A model generated the notes under the pieces. It worked only from the letters and a program-made list of their open reading frames with translations, was not told the origin of the DNA and searched no databases. Below, piece by piece: positions 51,133 to 61,737 of a stretch of 64,000 nucleotides of DNA (positions within the stretch are counted from its first letter, which is position 1; every line of letters starts with the position of its first letter). Source of the DNA: Kineococcus gynurae (GTDB lineage: Bacteria > Actinomycetota > Actinomycetes > Actinomycetales > Kineococcaceae); the NCBI RefSeq assembly GCF_050871315.1, contig NZ_JBJLRE010000017.1. The stretch is one strand, 5' to 3'. Made by a program: the position numbers and the translations under genes.

Positions 51133-51957
51133 GTGGCCTCGGGACTGAGCCGCCTGGTCGCCTTCCTGCGGGGGGAGGACCAGGTCCAGGTCCCGGGGAC
51201 GTCCGTGCGCGTCACCCGCTCGGCCGTGCAGCCCAAGGCCGCGGACCGGCCCCGCGCCTCGACCCGTCGCGGCATCGGGTTGCCGGTCCGGCCCCCGGCT
51301 CCGGCCCGCCCGTCGCGGACGGGCCCGGTCACCCGGGAGACCCCCCCGCTCGCGCGTCGTCGTCGGCCCGCCCGGGCCCCCCGGGAGATCCCCGCCCGTC
51401 GCCTGCCGGACTACATCCGGCACGGGTACATCGCCGAGGGCGAGAAGGTCCTCTGGACCGAGCGCCGGCACGAGATCCAGCTGCTGGAACCGTTCGGGAC
51501 GGCCGTCGCCTTCCTGGTCCTGAGCATCTGGTGGGCGGTGGCGGTCGACGCCGGGTCCGCGACCGTCCCGTTCCTCGGCTTCGCGGTCGCCCTGGTGCGG
51601 GCGGCCTGGTGTTTCCTGGTCTGGTCGCGGGACTGGTTGATCGTGACCGACGAACGCCTGCTGCGCGTCTACGGGGTCCTGAACCAGCGCGCGGTCTCCG
51701 TGCCCAAGTCCAAGATCAGCCAGCGCAAGTTGCGCCGACCCGTGCTCGGGCGCCTGCTGGACTACGGCACGATCCTCATCGACTCGGTCGGCAACGACCA
51801 CGAGATGCACGAGCTCAAGCTGGTCCCCGAACCCCTGCGGGCCGACGAGGTCATGCACGAACGGATCGACCACCCGCCCGCGCGCCGGCCCCACGGGCTG
51901 CGTTCGCGGCTGACCCTGCGCCGGGCGGCGCGGCGACGGGATGATTCACGGGGCTGA
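51133..51957 (+). CDS. PH-domain membrane protein (YdbS/YdbT-type)
   Basis: A 274-residue protein with a 100-residue Arg/Pro-rich disordered N-terminus, then a bacterial PH-like region: YIAEGEKVLWTERRHEIQLL, two membrane helices (FGTAVAFLVLSIWWAVAVD; TVPFLGFAVALVRAAWCFLV) and DWLIVTDERLLRVYGVLNQR, VPKSKISQRKLRRPVLGRLL. The basic C-terminus (RRAARRRDDSRG) is unusual. The function is unknown; related proteins affect envelope stress. GTG 51133 follows the small membrane gene by 4 bases. Confidence 0.78.
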   Translation: MASGLSRLVAFLRGEDQVQVPGTSVRVTRSAVQPKAADRPRASTRRGIGLPVRPPAPARPSRTGPVTRETPPLARRRRPARAPREIPARRLPDYIRHGYIAEGEKVLWTERRHEIQLLEPFGTAVAFLVLSIWWAVAVDAGSATVPFLGFAVALVRAAWCFLVWSRDWLIVTDERLLRVYGVLNQRAVSVPKSKISQRKLRRPVLGRLLDYGTILIDSVGNDHEMHELKLVPEPLRADEVMHERIDHPPARRPHGLRSRLTLRRAARRRDDSRG

Positions 51958-52000
51958 GAACCGTTGTCCCGCAACGACGACGGGTGCGGACCGGAACGAC

Positions 52001-52034
52001 GAAGGGCGGTACCCCCGGAGGGGTACCGCCCTTC
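52001..52034. terminator. Terminator between PH-domain and Lsr2-like genes
   Basis: GAAGGGCGGTACCCC (52001-52015) and GGGGTACCGCCCTTC (52020-52034) form a perfect 15-bp stem with loop CGGA, between convergent genes, so it ends both transcripts. Confidence 0.85.
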
Positions 52035-52049
52035 GACGCGTCGACGGAC

Positions 52050-52598
52050 TCAGTTCGCGGCGAGGAACTGGTCGATGATGCCCTGGGAGATCGGGCCGCG
52101 CGGCGCGACCGCGACACCGTTCTCGGCGGCCCACGCACGCACGGCGCGGGCGTCGACCGCGGCGGGGGCGGCCGCCTTCTTCGCGGTGGTCTTCTTGGCC
52201 GGGGTCGCCTTCTTCGCCGAGGTCTTCTTGGCCGGGGCGGCGGTCTCGGTGGCGGTTTCCGCGGCCGGCTCGGCGGCGGGGGCGGCCTTGGTCGCCTTCT
52301 TGGCGGTCTTGGCCGGGGTGGCGGGGGTCGCCTTCTTGGCGGTGGCGGCCTTCTTGGCCGGGGCCGCGGCGGGGGCGGCCGGGGCGGCGGCCGGGGCCGA
52401 ACCCGCGAGCGCGGCGGGCAGGTCCTCCCACGACACCGAGGTCGCGGCCTTGGCGGTGGAGGGGTTCCAGGTCACCCCGTTCGAGTTCACGGTGAACACG
52501 CCGATCTTGCGACCGTTGCGCTTGACGGGGATCTCGAGGTCGACGGCGCCGACGGGCAGTTCCGAGGCCACCTTCAGTGCGACATCGTGGCTGGCCAT
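52050..52598 (-). CDS. Basic Lsr2-tailed nucleoid protein
   Basis: A 182-residue protein in three parts. The N-terminal 60 residues (VALKVASELPVGAVDLEIPV; SNGVTWNPSTAKAATSVSWE) form a compact domain seen in actinobacterial stress proteins. Residues 65-145 are a lysine/alanine repeat with PAKKA/AKKAT units like histone H1 tails. The last 35 residues (VRAWAAENGVAVAPRGPISQ and IIDQFLAAN) match the C-terminal DNA-binding domain of Lsr2. It probably binds DNA, as a silencer or nucleoid compactor. ATG 52598 has a usual AGAACA spacer. The terminator beyond its stop serves it. Confidence 0.82.
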   Translation of the reverse strand: MASHDVALKVASELPVGAVDLEIPVKRNGRKIGVFTVNSNGVTWNPSTAKAATSVSWEDLPAALAGSAPAAAPAAPAAAPAKKAATAKKATPATPAKTAKKATKAAPAAEPAAETATETAAPAKKTSAKKATPAKKTTAKKAAAPAAVDARAVRAWAAENGVAVAPRGPISQGIIDQFLAAN

Positions 52599-52818
52599 GT
52601 TGTTCTCCCTGGGGAAGTGAAGGCGAGGGTGAATTGCTGACCATCATGAAACCACAGGGAAGTGCCCCACGGCGCACCGAGCCGCTAATACCAGAAGTGG
52701 TCGCAGAACTCGGCCGGGCCGCGCACACGGCCTCGTCGGTAACGCTTCACCGAATCCCTCCCCGGGAATCCGGGGGCGGTGCGGCTCCCGCCGGAGGAGG
52801 AACCGTCCCGACGCGACG

Positions 52819-52850
52819 GGGCCCCGACCGCGCGATCGCGGTCGGGGCCC
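52819..52850 (-). terminator. Terminator after katG
   Basis: GGGCCCCGACCGCG (52819-52832) and CGCGGTCGGGGCCC (52837-52850) form a perfect 14-bp stem with loop CGAT, 16 bases past the katG stop on the minus strand. Confidence 0.85.
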
Positions 52851-52865
52851 GGTTGGAGGGTCGGC

Positions 52866-55106
<2,241 letters not shown>

Positions 55107-55141
55107 GATGTGCCTCTCTGCTGACGGGCTGGTGGAACTGG

Positions 55142-55585
55142 TCACGACGTGGGTGCGTCCGAGGACTCCGCGCAGGACCGGCAAAGGCCCCAGTAGGTGA
55201 CCTCGGCCTCGTCGACGAGGAAACCCTCGCCGTCGAGGTGGGGGGTGAGGCAGGGCGCCGCCCCGGTGCTGCAGTCGACGTCGGCGATCTCGCCGCACGT
55301 GCGGCACACCCGGTGGTGGTGGTTGTCGCCGACACGGGCCTCGTACCGGGCGACGGTGCCCTGCGGTTGGATGCGGCGCACCAGACCGCTGTCCGTGAGA
55401 ACCCGGAGGACGTCGTAGACCGCCTGGTGGGACAGGTTCTCCCGGCGGGTGCGGGCGGCGCCGATCAGCGCCTCGGTGGTCGCGTGCGGGTGCTGGTGGA
55501 CGGCGTCGAGCACCGCCAGCCGAGGCTGCGTCACCCGAAGTCCCGCGGCGCGCAACGCGCGTTCGTGATCTTCGTTCTCCCGCAC
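55142..55585 (-). CDS. furA: FurA-type peroxide/iron regulator
   Basis: A 147-residue Fur-family repressor, like the FurA that controls katG in mycobacteria. The winged helix (about 20-70: RVTQPRLAVLDAVHQHPHAT, HQAVYDVLRVLTDSGLVRRI) is followed by the His-rich metal site DNHHHRVCRTCGEIADVDCS, and a second Cys pair (GLCRSCAESSD). It would release DNA on peroxide. A palindrome at 55604-55624 directly upstream of its start is the likely self-operator. ATG 55585 is first of the operon. Confidence 0.95.
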   Translation of the reverse strand: MRENEDHERALRAAGLRVTQPRLAVLDAVHQHPHATTEALIGAARTRRENLSHQAVYDVLRVLTDSGLVRRIQPQGTVARYEARVGDNHHHRVCRTCGEIADVDCSTGAAPCLTPHLDGEGFLVDEAEVTYWGLCRSCAESSDAPTS

Positions 55586-55603
55586 GCGGTCATCGTGGCA
55601 ACT

Positions 55604-55624
55604 GTTCTTGAATAGGTCAAGAAC
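55604..55624. promoter_or_regulatory. FurA operator palindrome
   Basis: GTTCTTGA-ATAGG-TCAAGAAC has perfect 8-base arms, centred about 29 bases upstream of the furA ATG. It fits the AT-rich operator of the FurA class in an otherwise GC-rich region. Confidence 0.7.
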
Positions 55625-55660
55625 GAGGGCGAGGACCCCGGACGGCGGACGGCGGGAACG

Positions 55661-55704
55661 CAGAAGGCCCCCGCTCCACCTTGCGGCTGAGCGGGGGCCT
55701 TCTG
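55661..55704 (-). terminator. Terminator for tRNA-Arg side
   Basis: CAGAAGGCCCCCGCT (55661-55675) and AGCGGGGGCCTTCTG (55690-55704) form a perfect 15-bp stem with a 14-base loop, 18 bases past the tRNA-Arg 3' end on the minus strand. Confidence 0.8.
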
Positions 55705-55722
55705 CGTCGCTGTCTCAACGAG

Positions 55723-55795
55723 TGCGCCCGAAGGGATTCGAACCCCTAACCTTCTGATCCGTAGTCAGATGCTCTATCCGTTGAGCTACGGGCGC
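55723..55795 (-). tRNA. tRNA-Arg(ACG)
   Basis: Minus strand: acceptor GCGCCCG pairs with CGGGCGC; anticodon stem CTGA with loop CTACGGA (anticodon ACG); T arm GGGGTTCGAATCCC. Its A34 is the target of the tadA product encoded at 48988-49440. Confidence 0.96.
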
Positions 55796-55933
55796 AGGCG
55801 CTGCGCGGTGCGCAGCGGCCGGAGTCCACTGTAGCGGGCCCTGCAGCCGGACACCAATCGATTGCGGCAGAGGCACTTCGCCCGGGTCGGGCCGGTCCGC
55901 CGCGACCTGCTCCTGACCGGGAGGGGAACGCAA

Positions 55934-55960
55934 GAGGCCCCGTCGCAGGGACGGGGCCTC
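55934..55960 (-). terminator. Terminator after tRNA-Ser(GCT)
   Basis: GAGGCCCCGTC (55934-55944) and GACGGGGCCTC (55950-55960) form a perfect 11-bp stem, 5 bases past the tRNA-Ser 3' end on the minus strand. Confidence 0.75.
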
Positions 55961-55964
55961 GTGG

Positions 55965-56055
55965 CGGAGGTGGCGGGATTTGAACCCGCGAGGGGGTTGT
56001 AGCCCCCAACCCGCTTAGCAGGCGGGCGCCATAGACCGGACTAGGCGACACCTCC
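55965..56055 (-). tRNA. tRNA-Ser(GCT)
   Basis: Minus strand: acceptor GGAGGTG pairs with CACCTCC, anticodon loop CTGCTAA (anticodon GCT) in stem CCCGC/GCGGG, a long variable arm (TTGGGGGCTACAACCCCC), and T arm GGGTTCAAATCCC. Confidence 0.95.
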
Positions 56056-56234
56056 GTGAGCGAGGTTAGCAGTCGTCACCGGTCGGTCGCGTCACCGTGC
56101 GGAGGCGCCCCGACGGCCCGCTGCGGGTCCGGGTGGGGAGGGTGGGTGGGGGGCGGGTGCACGTCGGGTGCGGGGTCGGCCCGCCGCGGCCGGGGACCGT
56201 CTCGCGCGACGTGCGGTCTGCGAGCATGCCCACG

Positions 56235-58265
56235 ATGAGTGACGACGCGCCGACCCCCGGTCCCTACGAGGCCCCTGCCCCGAGCCGGCGCGGCCCGAGC
56301 CGCCGCGTGCTCGTGGCCGGTGGGGCCGGGCTCGCGGTGGCGGCCGGGACCGCCGTCGTCCTGCTCACCCGCGGTGACGACGCCGACGCGTCGCGGTCGG
56401 CGGCCGAGGCGGTCGCGCGCTCCTGGAGCGAGGGGCGCTTCGGGGCCATCGCCTCCGAGGTGGGGGTGGTCGCCGGGGCTGCGCCCGTCCCCGCCGACCT
56501 GGAGGCCGAGTACGCGCGGCTGGCCGGGGGGCTCGCCGGGCTGCGCCCCACCGTCTCGGTCGTCGCGGTGACCGAGACCGACGCGGGCGCCGACGCCGAG
56601 CTCGACGTCGCGTTCGATCTCGGTCGGCTCGGTGCGTCCGACGGCAGCCGCTTCGCCTACCGGACCACCGTCGCGCTGCGCCGGGACGAGGACCGGACGG
56701 TCGTCGCCTGGTCGCCGGCCGTCGTCCACCCGGCGCTCGCGCCGACCCCGGAGGGCGATGCGGTGCTGCGGGTGCAGCGGGAGCAGCCGGCCCGCGCCGA
56801 CATCCTCGACGCGGCGGGGGGCAGCATCGTCGCCGAGCGCGACGTCGTCGCGGTCGGGGTGCAGCCCTCGCGCACCACCGACGCGGCCGCGACCGCCGCC
56901 GCCCTCGCCGGTCTGCTCGACGTGGACGGCGACGCCCTCCGGCAGCGCATCACGCAGGCCCGGCCGGACGCCTTCGTCGCCGTCATCACGCTGCGCCGCA
57001 GCGACTACGACGCCGACCGAGCCGCGCTGCAGGCGGTCCCCGGAGCCGTCTTCCGAGCCGGGACGCTCCCGCTGGCCCCGACGCGGGCCTTCGCCCGGGC
57101 CCTGCTGGGCAGCGTCGGCGAGGTCACCGCCGACGTGGTGGAGGCCTCCGACGGGCGCTACGTCGCCGGGGACCAGGCCGGTCTGTCCGGGGTGCAGGCC
57201 GGCTACGACGCCCGCCTGGCCGGACGGGTGGGGATCGTCGTGCAGGCGGCCCCGGGGCAGGCCGGCGACGACGGTCCCCCGGAGAGCGCGGCCGGGGAGC
57301 GCACGCCCGTGGAGCTCCTCCGCATCGACCCGGTGCCCGGGCAGACGGTGCAGCTCAGCCTCGACCCGGTCGTCCAGCAGGCCGCCGACGAGGCCCTGGC
57401 CGGTGTCGCGAACCCCTGCGCGCTCGTGGTGCTCGACACCGCCGACGGGTCGGTCCGCGCGGTCGCCAACGGACCCGCCGACGGCGGGGACCGGGCCCTC
57501 ACCGGCCGCTACGCGCCGGGGTCCACGTTCAAGGTCGTCACCACCCTGGCCCTGCTCGCCGGTGGCTTCGACCCCGCCTCCACGGTGAGCTGCCCGGCGA
57601 CCCTGACGGTGTCGGGGCGTTCCTTCCGCAACTTCGAGGGCGAGGTGCTCGGTGACGTCCCGTTCACCACGGACTTCGCGCAGTCGTGCAACACGGCCTT
57701 CGCCTCGCTGGCGCCCCGCCTGGACCCGACGAGCCTACGCGCGACCGCGGCCACCCTGGGGCTGGGCGTGCCGTGGGCGACGGGGGTCGACGCCTTCAGC
57801 GGTGACGTCCCCGAGACCACCTCCGAGGTCGACCGCGCCGCGGCCAGCTTCGGGCAGGGCCGCACCCTGGCCTCGCCCCTGGCGATGGCCACGGTCGCCG
57901 CCTCCGTCGCCGCCCGGGCCCGCCGCACCCCGCGCATCGTCCTGGACCCCGCGCCCGAGCCGGTGGCGGGGACGGCGGAGGAACCCTCGGCCGAGGACTG
58001 CTCGATCGTCGCCGACCTCATGCGCGAGGTGGTCCTCGACGGGACCGCGACCGTCCTGCGCGACGTCCCCGGGGCCGAGGTGCGGGCCAAGACCGGGACC
58101 GCGGAGTACGGCACCGGCTCGCCGCCGCCCACCCACGCCTGGACCATCGGCTGGCGGGGTTCGCTCGCCTTCGCCGTCCTCGTCGAGGACGGGGTCAGCG
58201 GTGGCTCGGTGGCCGCTCCCGTCGCCCGGGACCTGCTCACCCGGGTCGCCGCGGCGCAGGGATGA
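56235..58265 (+). CDS. Class B penicillin-binding protein (MecA_N type)
   Basis: A 676-residue transpeptidase. One membrane helix (VLVAGGAGLAVAAGTAVVLL) follows a short cytoplasmic tail, then an NTF2-like MecA_N domain (about 50-175, SAAEAVARSWSEGRFGAIAS), a PBP dimerisation domain (180-330, RADILDAAGGSIVAERDVV), and the transpeptidase domain. Active-site motifs: SxxK APGSTFKVV, SxN QSCNTAF and KTG RAKTGTAEYG. It would crosslink peptidoglycan. ATG 56226 or 56235 can start it; neither has a clear ribosome site. Confidence 0.9.
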   Translation: MSDDAPTPGPYEAPAPSRRGPSRRVLVAGGAGLAVAAGTAVVLLTRGDDADASRSAAEAVARSWSEGRFGAIASEVGVVAGAAPVPADLEAEYARLAGGLAGLRPTVSVVAVTETDAGADAELDVAFDLGRLGASDGSRFAYRTTVALRRDEDRTVVAWSPAVVHPALAPTPEGDAVLRVQREQPARADILDAAGGSIVAERDVVAVGVQPSRTTDAAATAAALAGLLDVDGDALRQRITQARPDAFVAVITLRRSDYDADRAALQAVPGAVFRAGTLPLAPTRAFARALLGSVGEVTADVVEASDGRYVAGDQAGLSGVQAGYDARLAGRVGIVVQAAPGQAGDDGPPESAAGERTPVELLRIDPVPGQTVQLSLDPVVQQAADEALAGVANPCALVVLDTADGSVRAVANGPADGGDRALTGRYAPGSTFKVVTTLALLAGGFDPASTVSCPATLTVSGRSFRNFEGEVLGDVPFTTDFAQSCNTAFASLAPRLDPTSLRATAATLGLGVPWATGVDAFSGDVPETTSEVDRAAASFGQGRTLASPLAMATVAASVAARARRTPRIVLDPAPEPVAGTAEEPSAEDCSIVADLMREVVLDGTATVLRDVPGAEVRAKTGTAEYGTGSPPPTHAWTIGWRGSLAFAVLVEDGVSGGSVAAPVARDLLTRVAAAQG

Positions 58266-58325
58266 GCCGGGCGGGTCCGACCCGCCTCTGCGACAACGCA
58301 ACCGGCACCGCGCGTCCGGTCAGGT

Positions 58326-58340
58326 CCCCCCTTCGGGGGG
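58326..58340 (+). terminator. Hairpin after the PBP gene
   Basis: CCCCCC (58326-58331), loop TTC, GGGGGG (58335-58340), 60 bases past the PBP stop and followed by CTC. Probably the PBP transcript terminator. Confidence 0.5.
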
Positions 58341-58451
58341 CTCAATCGCGCTCTCGGAAAAGTTTTTGAGGCGGACTTGCCCGGAAGAATTGCCACGGAG
58401 GCGTCCGTGGGGTGAAGATGACCGAGTACGCCCTGAGGGCTACATGCGGAC

Positions 58452-58512
58452 CCGGCTCATCCCCCCCGAGCCGGACCGCCGACGGCCCCCGCTCCCCCCC
58501 AGCGGGGGCCGT
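58452..58512 (+). ncRNA. Double hairpin, possible small transcript
   Basis: CCGGCTC (58452-58458)/GAGCCGG (58468-58474), then ACGGCCCCCGCT (58482-58493)/AGCGGGGGCCGT (58501-58512), a terminator-like stem. Upstream there is an AT-richer patch (AAAAGTTTTTGAGG near 58359) that could hold a promoter, and a small frame ATGACCGAGTACGCC at 58418. The 417-base stretch 58266-58682 has no convincing gene otherwise. It may be a small RNA or a short mRNA. Confidence 0.35.
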
Positions 58513-58682
58513 CCTTCGTCCACCGGTCGGTGGCTCCCGTGACGTTCCCGGGAGCACCGCTGGGGTCCCTCCTCCGTCCACAGGGCGCCTCCTCGTCGCG
58601 GGTCGTCCACAGCCGCGGCCTCGACGCCCCGCCGAGCACCGGTGACGGGCCACGGTGTCCCTCCCCAGCCGAGGAGGACCTG

Positions 58683-59879
58683 ATGACCCGAGCCGTGACC
58701 CGTCGACCGATCCCTGTGCCGGACCGCCCGCCCCAGCGCGCCGCCGCACCGCGTCCACCGGGTGCGAGGCCGTCGGCCGACGGGCCCGCGACCCGGGAGG
58801 TGGTGCTCGAGACCGCGGACGCCGAGCTCGCCCGCGAGATCCTCGACCTGGCCGCGGCGGCGGGGTGCCCGGTCCGCCGGTCGTCGGCGGAGCGGCCGTC
58901 GGGCGGGGCCGGGCTGCGGCTGGTCGACGAGCACGCCGACCCCGCCCGGGTCGCCGGGCTGCGGGAGGCCGGCGAGGAGGTCGTCCTGGTCGGCCTCGAA
59001 CCGGCCGCCCGGGAGTGGTGGGTCGCCGCCGCCGACCTGGACGTCCCCGCGCTGGAGCTCCCCGCCGCCCGGAGCTGGTTGCTGGACCGGCTGCTCGACG
59101 CCGTCGAGGGGGGCGGGCCCGGCCCGGCTCCGGGGGTCGCTCCCGGTGCGGGCGCGCGTGTCGTCGGGGTCCTCGGTGGCCGCGGCGGTGCCGGGGCGAG
59201 CGTGCTGGCCGCCGCGCTGGCCACGACGGCCGCCGAGGACGGGATCGCGACCCTGCTCGTCGACGCCGACCCGTGCTCGGGCGGGGTCGACCTGCTCCTG
59301 GGCGGGGACGAGCTGCCCGGGCTGCGGTGGTCGGACCTGCTCGGGGTCGAGGGGCGGCTGAGCGGCGACGTGCTGCGCGGGGTCCTGCGGATGGGCCCGG
59401 ACCTCGGGGTGCTGGCCCAGGGGCGCGACGGCCGCGGTGGGCCGGCGCCGGAGACGCTGCGCTCGGTCCTGGAGGCCGCCCGCCGCGGGCACGAGCTGGT
59501 GGTCGTGGACCTGCCCCGTCCGGATCCGGTGGGGGCGGACGACGGGGAGACGGCCGTCGTCCTGCCCGAGCTGGACGACCTCCTCCTGATCCTGCCCACC
59601 TCGGTCCGCGCGGCCGCCGCCGGTTGCGGGTCGATCGACCGGGTCCGCGAACGGTTGCGCCCGGACTGCCGGGTCGGCGCGGTGGTCCGCCTCGTCGGCG
59701 TTGACGCCCCGGCGGCCGAGGAGATCGCCGACGCGGTCGGTCTCCCCCTGGTCGGGGTCCTGCGCTCCGAGCGCGACCTCGACGCCCGGTTGGAGCGGGG
59801 GGAGGGCCTGCCCCCCGGGCGGCGCAGCCCGCTGCGGCTGTTCGCCCGGCGCTGGCTGTCCGTCCCCGGCCCGCGGTGA
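58683..59879 (+). CDS. ssd: Septum-site-determining/pilus protein Ssd (CpaE-like)
   Basis: A 398-residue protein. A receiver-like N-terminal domain (about 40-150) is followed by a MinD/ParA-type ATPase region: GVLGGRGGAGASVLAAALAT, LLVDADPCSGGVDLLLGG, VVVDLPRPDPVG. The Walker A motif lacks the usual lysines (GGAGAS), typical of the actinobacterial Ssd group, so ATP binding may be weak or absent. Ssd affects septation in mycobacteria and sits at the head of the Tad pilus cluster. GAGGAGGACC precedes ATG 58683. Its stop overlaps the next GTG. Confidence 0.87.
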   Translation: MTRAVTRRPIPVPDRPPQRAAAPRPPGARPSADGPATREVVLETADAELAREILDLAAAAGCPVRRSSAERPSGGAGLRLVDEHADPARVAGLREAGEEVVLVGLEPAAREWWVAAADLDVPALELPAARSWLLDRLLDAVEGGGPGPAPGVAPGAGARVVGVLGGRGGAGASVLAAALATTAAEDGIATLLVDADPCSGGVDLLLGGDELPGLRWSDLLGVEGRLSGDVLRGVLRMGPDLGVLAQGRDGRGGPAPETLRSVLEAARRGHELVVVDLPRPDPVGADDGETAVVLPELDDLLLILPTSVRAAAAGCGSIDRVRERLRPDCRVGAVVRLVGVDAPAAEEIADAVGLPLVGVLRSERDLDARLERGEGLPPGRRSPLRLFARRWLSVPGPR

Positions 59880-61084
59880 GCGTCCCGACGTCCCCGGCCG
59901 TGCCCGCGGGGCTGCTGGACCGGGTCCGCCGACGGCTCGTGGAGGCCGCCGGTCCGGAGCTCGTCCCGTCCGCCTCGGCGGCCGCGGTGGCGGAGGCGGC
60001 CGGCGCCGAGGGGGTCGTGCTGGGCGTGGCCGACCGTCACGAGCTGGTGAGCGCGTTGCAGGCCGAGCTGGTCGGCGCCGGTCCGTTGGCACCCCTCCTG
60101 CGTCGGGCGGGGGTGACCGACGTGCTGGTGAACGGCCCGGGTGAGGTGTGGGTGGACGACGGCGCGGGCCTGCGGCGGGCCGAGGCCGGGATCGAGACGG
60201 CCCTCGGGTCCGAGGCCACGGTCCGGGCCCTCGCGACCCGGTTGGCGGCCGGGGCCGGGCGACGCCTGGACGAGGCCAGTCCCTGGGTCGACGCCCGGCT
60301 GCCCGACGGGACCCGCCTGCACGCCGTGCTGCCCCCGCTCGCCCGGGCGGGGACGCACCTGAGCCTGCGGGTCCCGGCCCGCCGTCGGCTCGCCCTGGTC
60401 GACCTGGTCAGGGCCGGGACGGTCGCCCCGGACTGGGTCCCGGTGCTCACCGGGCTCCTGCGCGCGGGGCGCTCGCTCCTCGTGAGCGGTGGGACCGGAG
60501 CGGGCAAGACCACGTTGCTGCAGGCGTTGCTGGGCGAGGTGGGGCGCGGTGAGCGCATCGTCCTGGTCGAGGACTCCGCCGAGCTCGACCCCGACCACCC
60601 GCACGTCGTGCGGCTGCAGGCCCGGCACGGCAACGTCGAGGGCCACGGGGCGGTCACGCTCGACCAGCTCGTCCGGCAGGCGCTCCGGATGCGGCCCGAC
60701 CGGTTGGTGGTCGGCGAGTGCCGGGGTGCGGAGGTCCGCGACCTGCTGGCGGCCATGAACACCGGGCACGCGGGGGCCGGCACGGTGCACGCCAACACCG
60801 CGGCCGACGTCGTGGCCCGCCTGCACGCGCTGGCCTCGGCCGCCGGGATGACCCCGCAGGCCGTGGACCTGCAGCTGCTGGCGGGGGTCGACGTCGTGCT
60901 GCACGTGGCCCGGCGGCCATCGGGACGCAGGTTGGTGGCGATCGCCGTGGTGGCGGCCACGGCCGCCGGCGGCGTCGAGGTGCGGACCGCCGTCGAGCTC
61001 GACGCGGACGGCCGGTCCCGTCCGGGGCCGGGGTGGGAGCGGTTGGACGCGCTGTCCGGGGACGACGGGTCGGACCCGTGCTGA
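59876..61084 (+). CDS. TadA/CpaF-type secretion ATPase
   Basis: A 402-residue pilus motor. LLRRAGVTDVLVNGPGEVWV opens the N-terminal domain, Walker A is GGTGAGKTTLLQALLG, the Asp box lies in IVLVEDSAELDPDHPHVVRL, and Walker B-like RPDRLVVGECRG with MNTGHAGAGTVHANTAADVV completes the motor. It powers assembly of Flp pili across the membrane. GTG 59876 overlaps the ssd stop; the stop overlaps tadB. Confidence 0.93.
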   Translation: MSVPTSPAVPAGLLDRVRRRLVEAAGPELVPSASAAAVAEAAGAEGVVLGVADRHELVSALQAELVGAGPLAPLLRRAGVTDVLVNGPGEVWVDDGAGLRRAEAGIETALGSEATVRALATRLAAGAGRRLDEASPWVDARLPDGTRLHAVLPPLARAGTHLSLRVPARRRLALVDLVRAGTVAPDWVPVLTGLLRAGRSLLVSGGTGAGKTTLLQALLGEVGRGERIVLVEDSAELDPDHPHVVRLQARHGNVEGHGAVTLDQLVRQALRMRPDRLVVGECRGAEVRDLLAAMNTGHAGAGTVHANTAADVVARLHALASAAGMTPQAVDLQLLAGVDVVLHVARRPSGRRLVAIAVVAATAAGGVEVRTAVELDADGRSRPGPGWERLDALSGDDGSDPC

Positions 61085-61737
61085 GCGACCCCGGGTCGCC
61101 GGCCGAGCTGCTCGGTGCGGTCCTGGTGGGGACCGGGCTCGGGGCCGCCGTCCTCGTGCGGCCGGGGCGCCTCCCCCGGGTGGCGTCGGGCAGGACGTCG
61201 GGGCTGGCGTCGGGAGCGACGAGGCGCGCGACGGCGGGGGTGCCGGGGTGGCTGCAGCGGGCCCGCGGGAGGTGGGGAGGGCCCGGGACCGGGCCCCGGC
61301 CCTCCGTCGCGGCCGGGGCCGAACGCGTCGCGGCGCTGCTGCGGGCCGGTGCCTCCGTCGAGACCGCGTGGGGCAGGGCCGGACCACCGGGCTCGCTCGC
61401 CCCCGAGCTGCGCGCGGTCCGGCTCGTGGTGGAGCGCAGCGGGGCCGCGCCCGTCCCCGCGCTGCTCGCCTGCGCCACGGCGCTCGCCGAGGCCGAGGAC
61501 GCCCGCGCCACCGTCGCGGTGGCCACGTCGGGCGCTCGGACCAGCGCCCGCATCGTCGGGTGGCTGCCCGTGGCGGGGTTGCTGCTCGGGTGGCTGCTGG
61601 GCGCCCCGCCCTGGGAGGCGCTGCTCACCACCCCGTGGGGGCGCGGGTCGGCCCTGCTCGGGACGGGGCTGCTGCTGCTCGGCCGGTGGTGGGCCGGGCG
61701 GATCGTCGGGGCTGCGCAGCGCCGGGTCGCCGGGTGA
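61078..61737 (+). CDS. TadB-like T2SS-F membrane protein
   Basis: A 219-residue inner-membrane pilus platform protein. It is shorter than usual TadB (about 270 or more residues). GAERVAALLRAGASVETAWG, ELRAVRLVVERSGAAPVPAL and DARATVAVATSGARTSARIV form the T2SS-F domain, and VGWLPVAGLLLGWLLGAPPW with SALLGTGLLLLGRWWAG are membrane segments. An N-terminal helix (ELLGAVLVGTGLGAAVLV) is present. GTG 61078 lies 7 bases inside the tadA end. Confidence 0.85.
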   Translation: MLSDPGSPAELLGAVLVGTGLGAAVLVRPGRLPRVASGRTSGLASGATRRATAGVPGWLQRARGRWGGPGTGPRPSVAAGAERVAALLRAGASVETAWGRAGPPGSLAPELRAVRLVVERSGAAPVPALLACATALAEAEDARATVAVATSGARTSARIVGWLPVAGLLLGWLLGAPPWEALLTTPWGRGSALLGTGLLLLGRWWAGRIVGAAQRRVAG

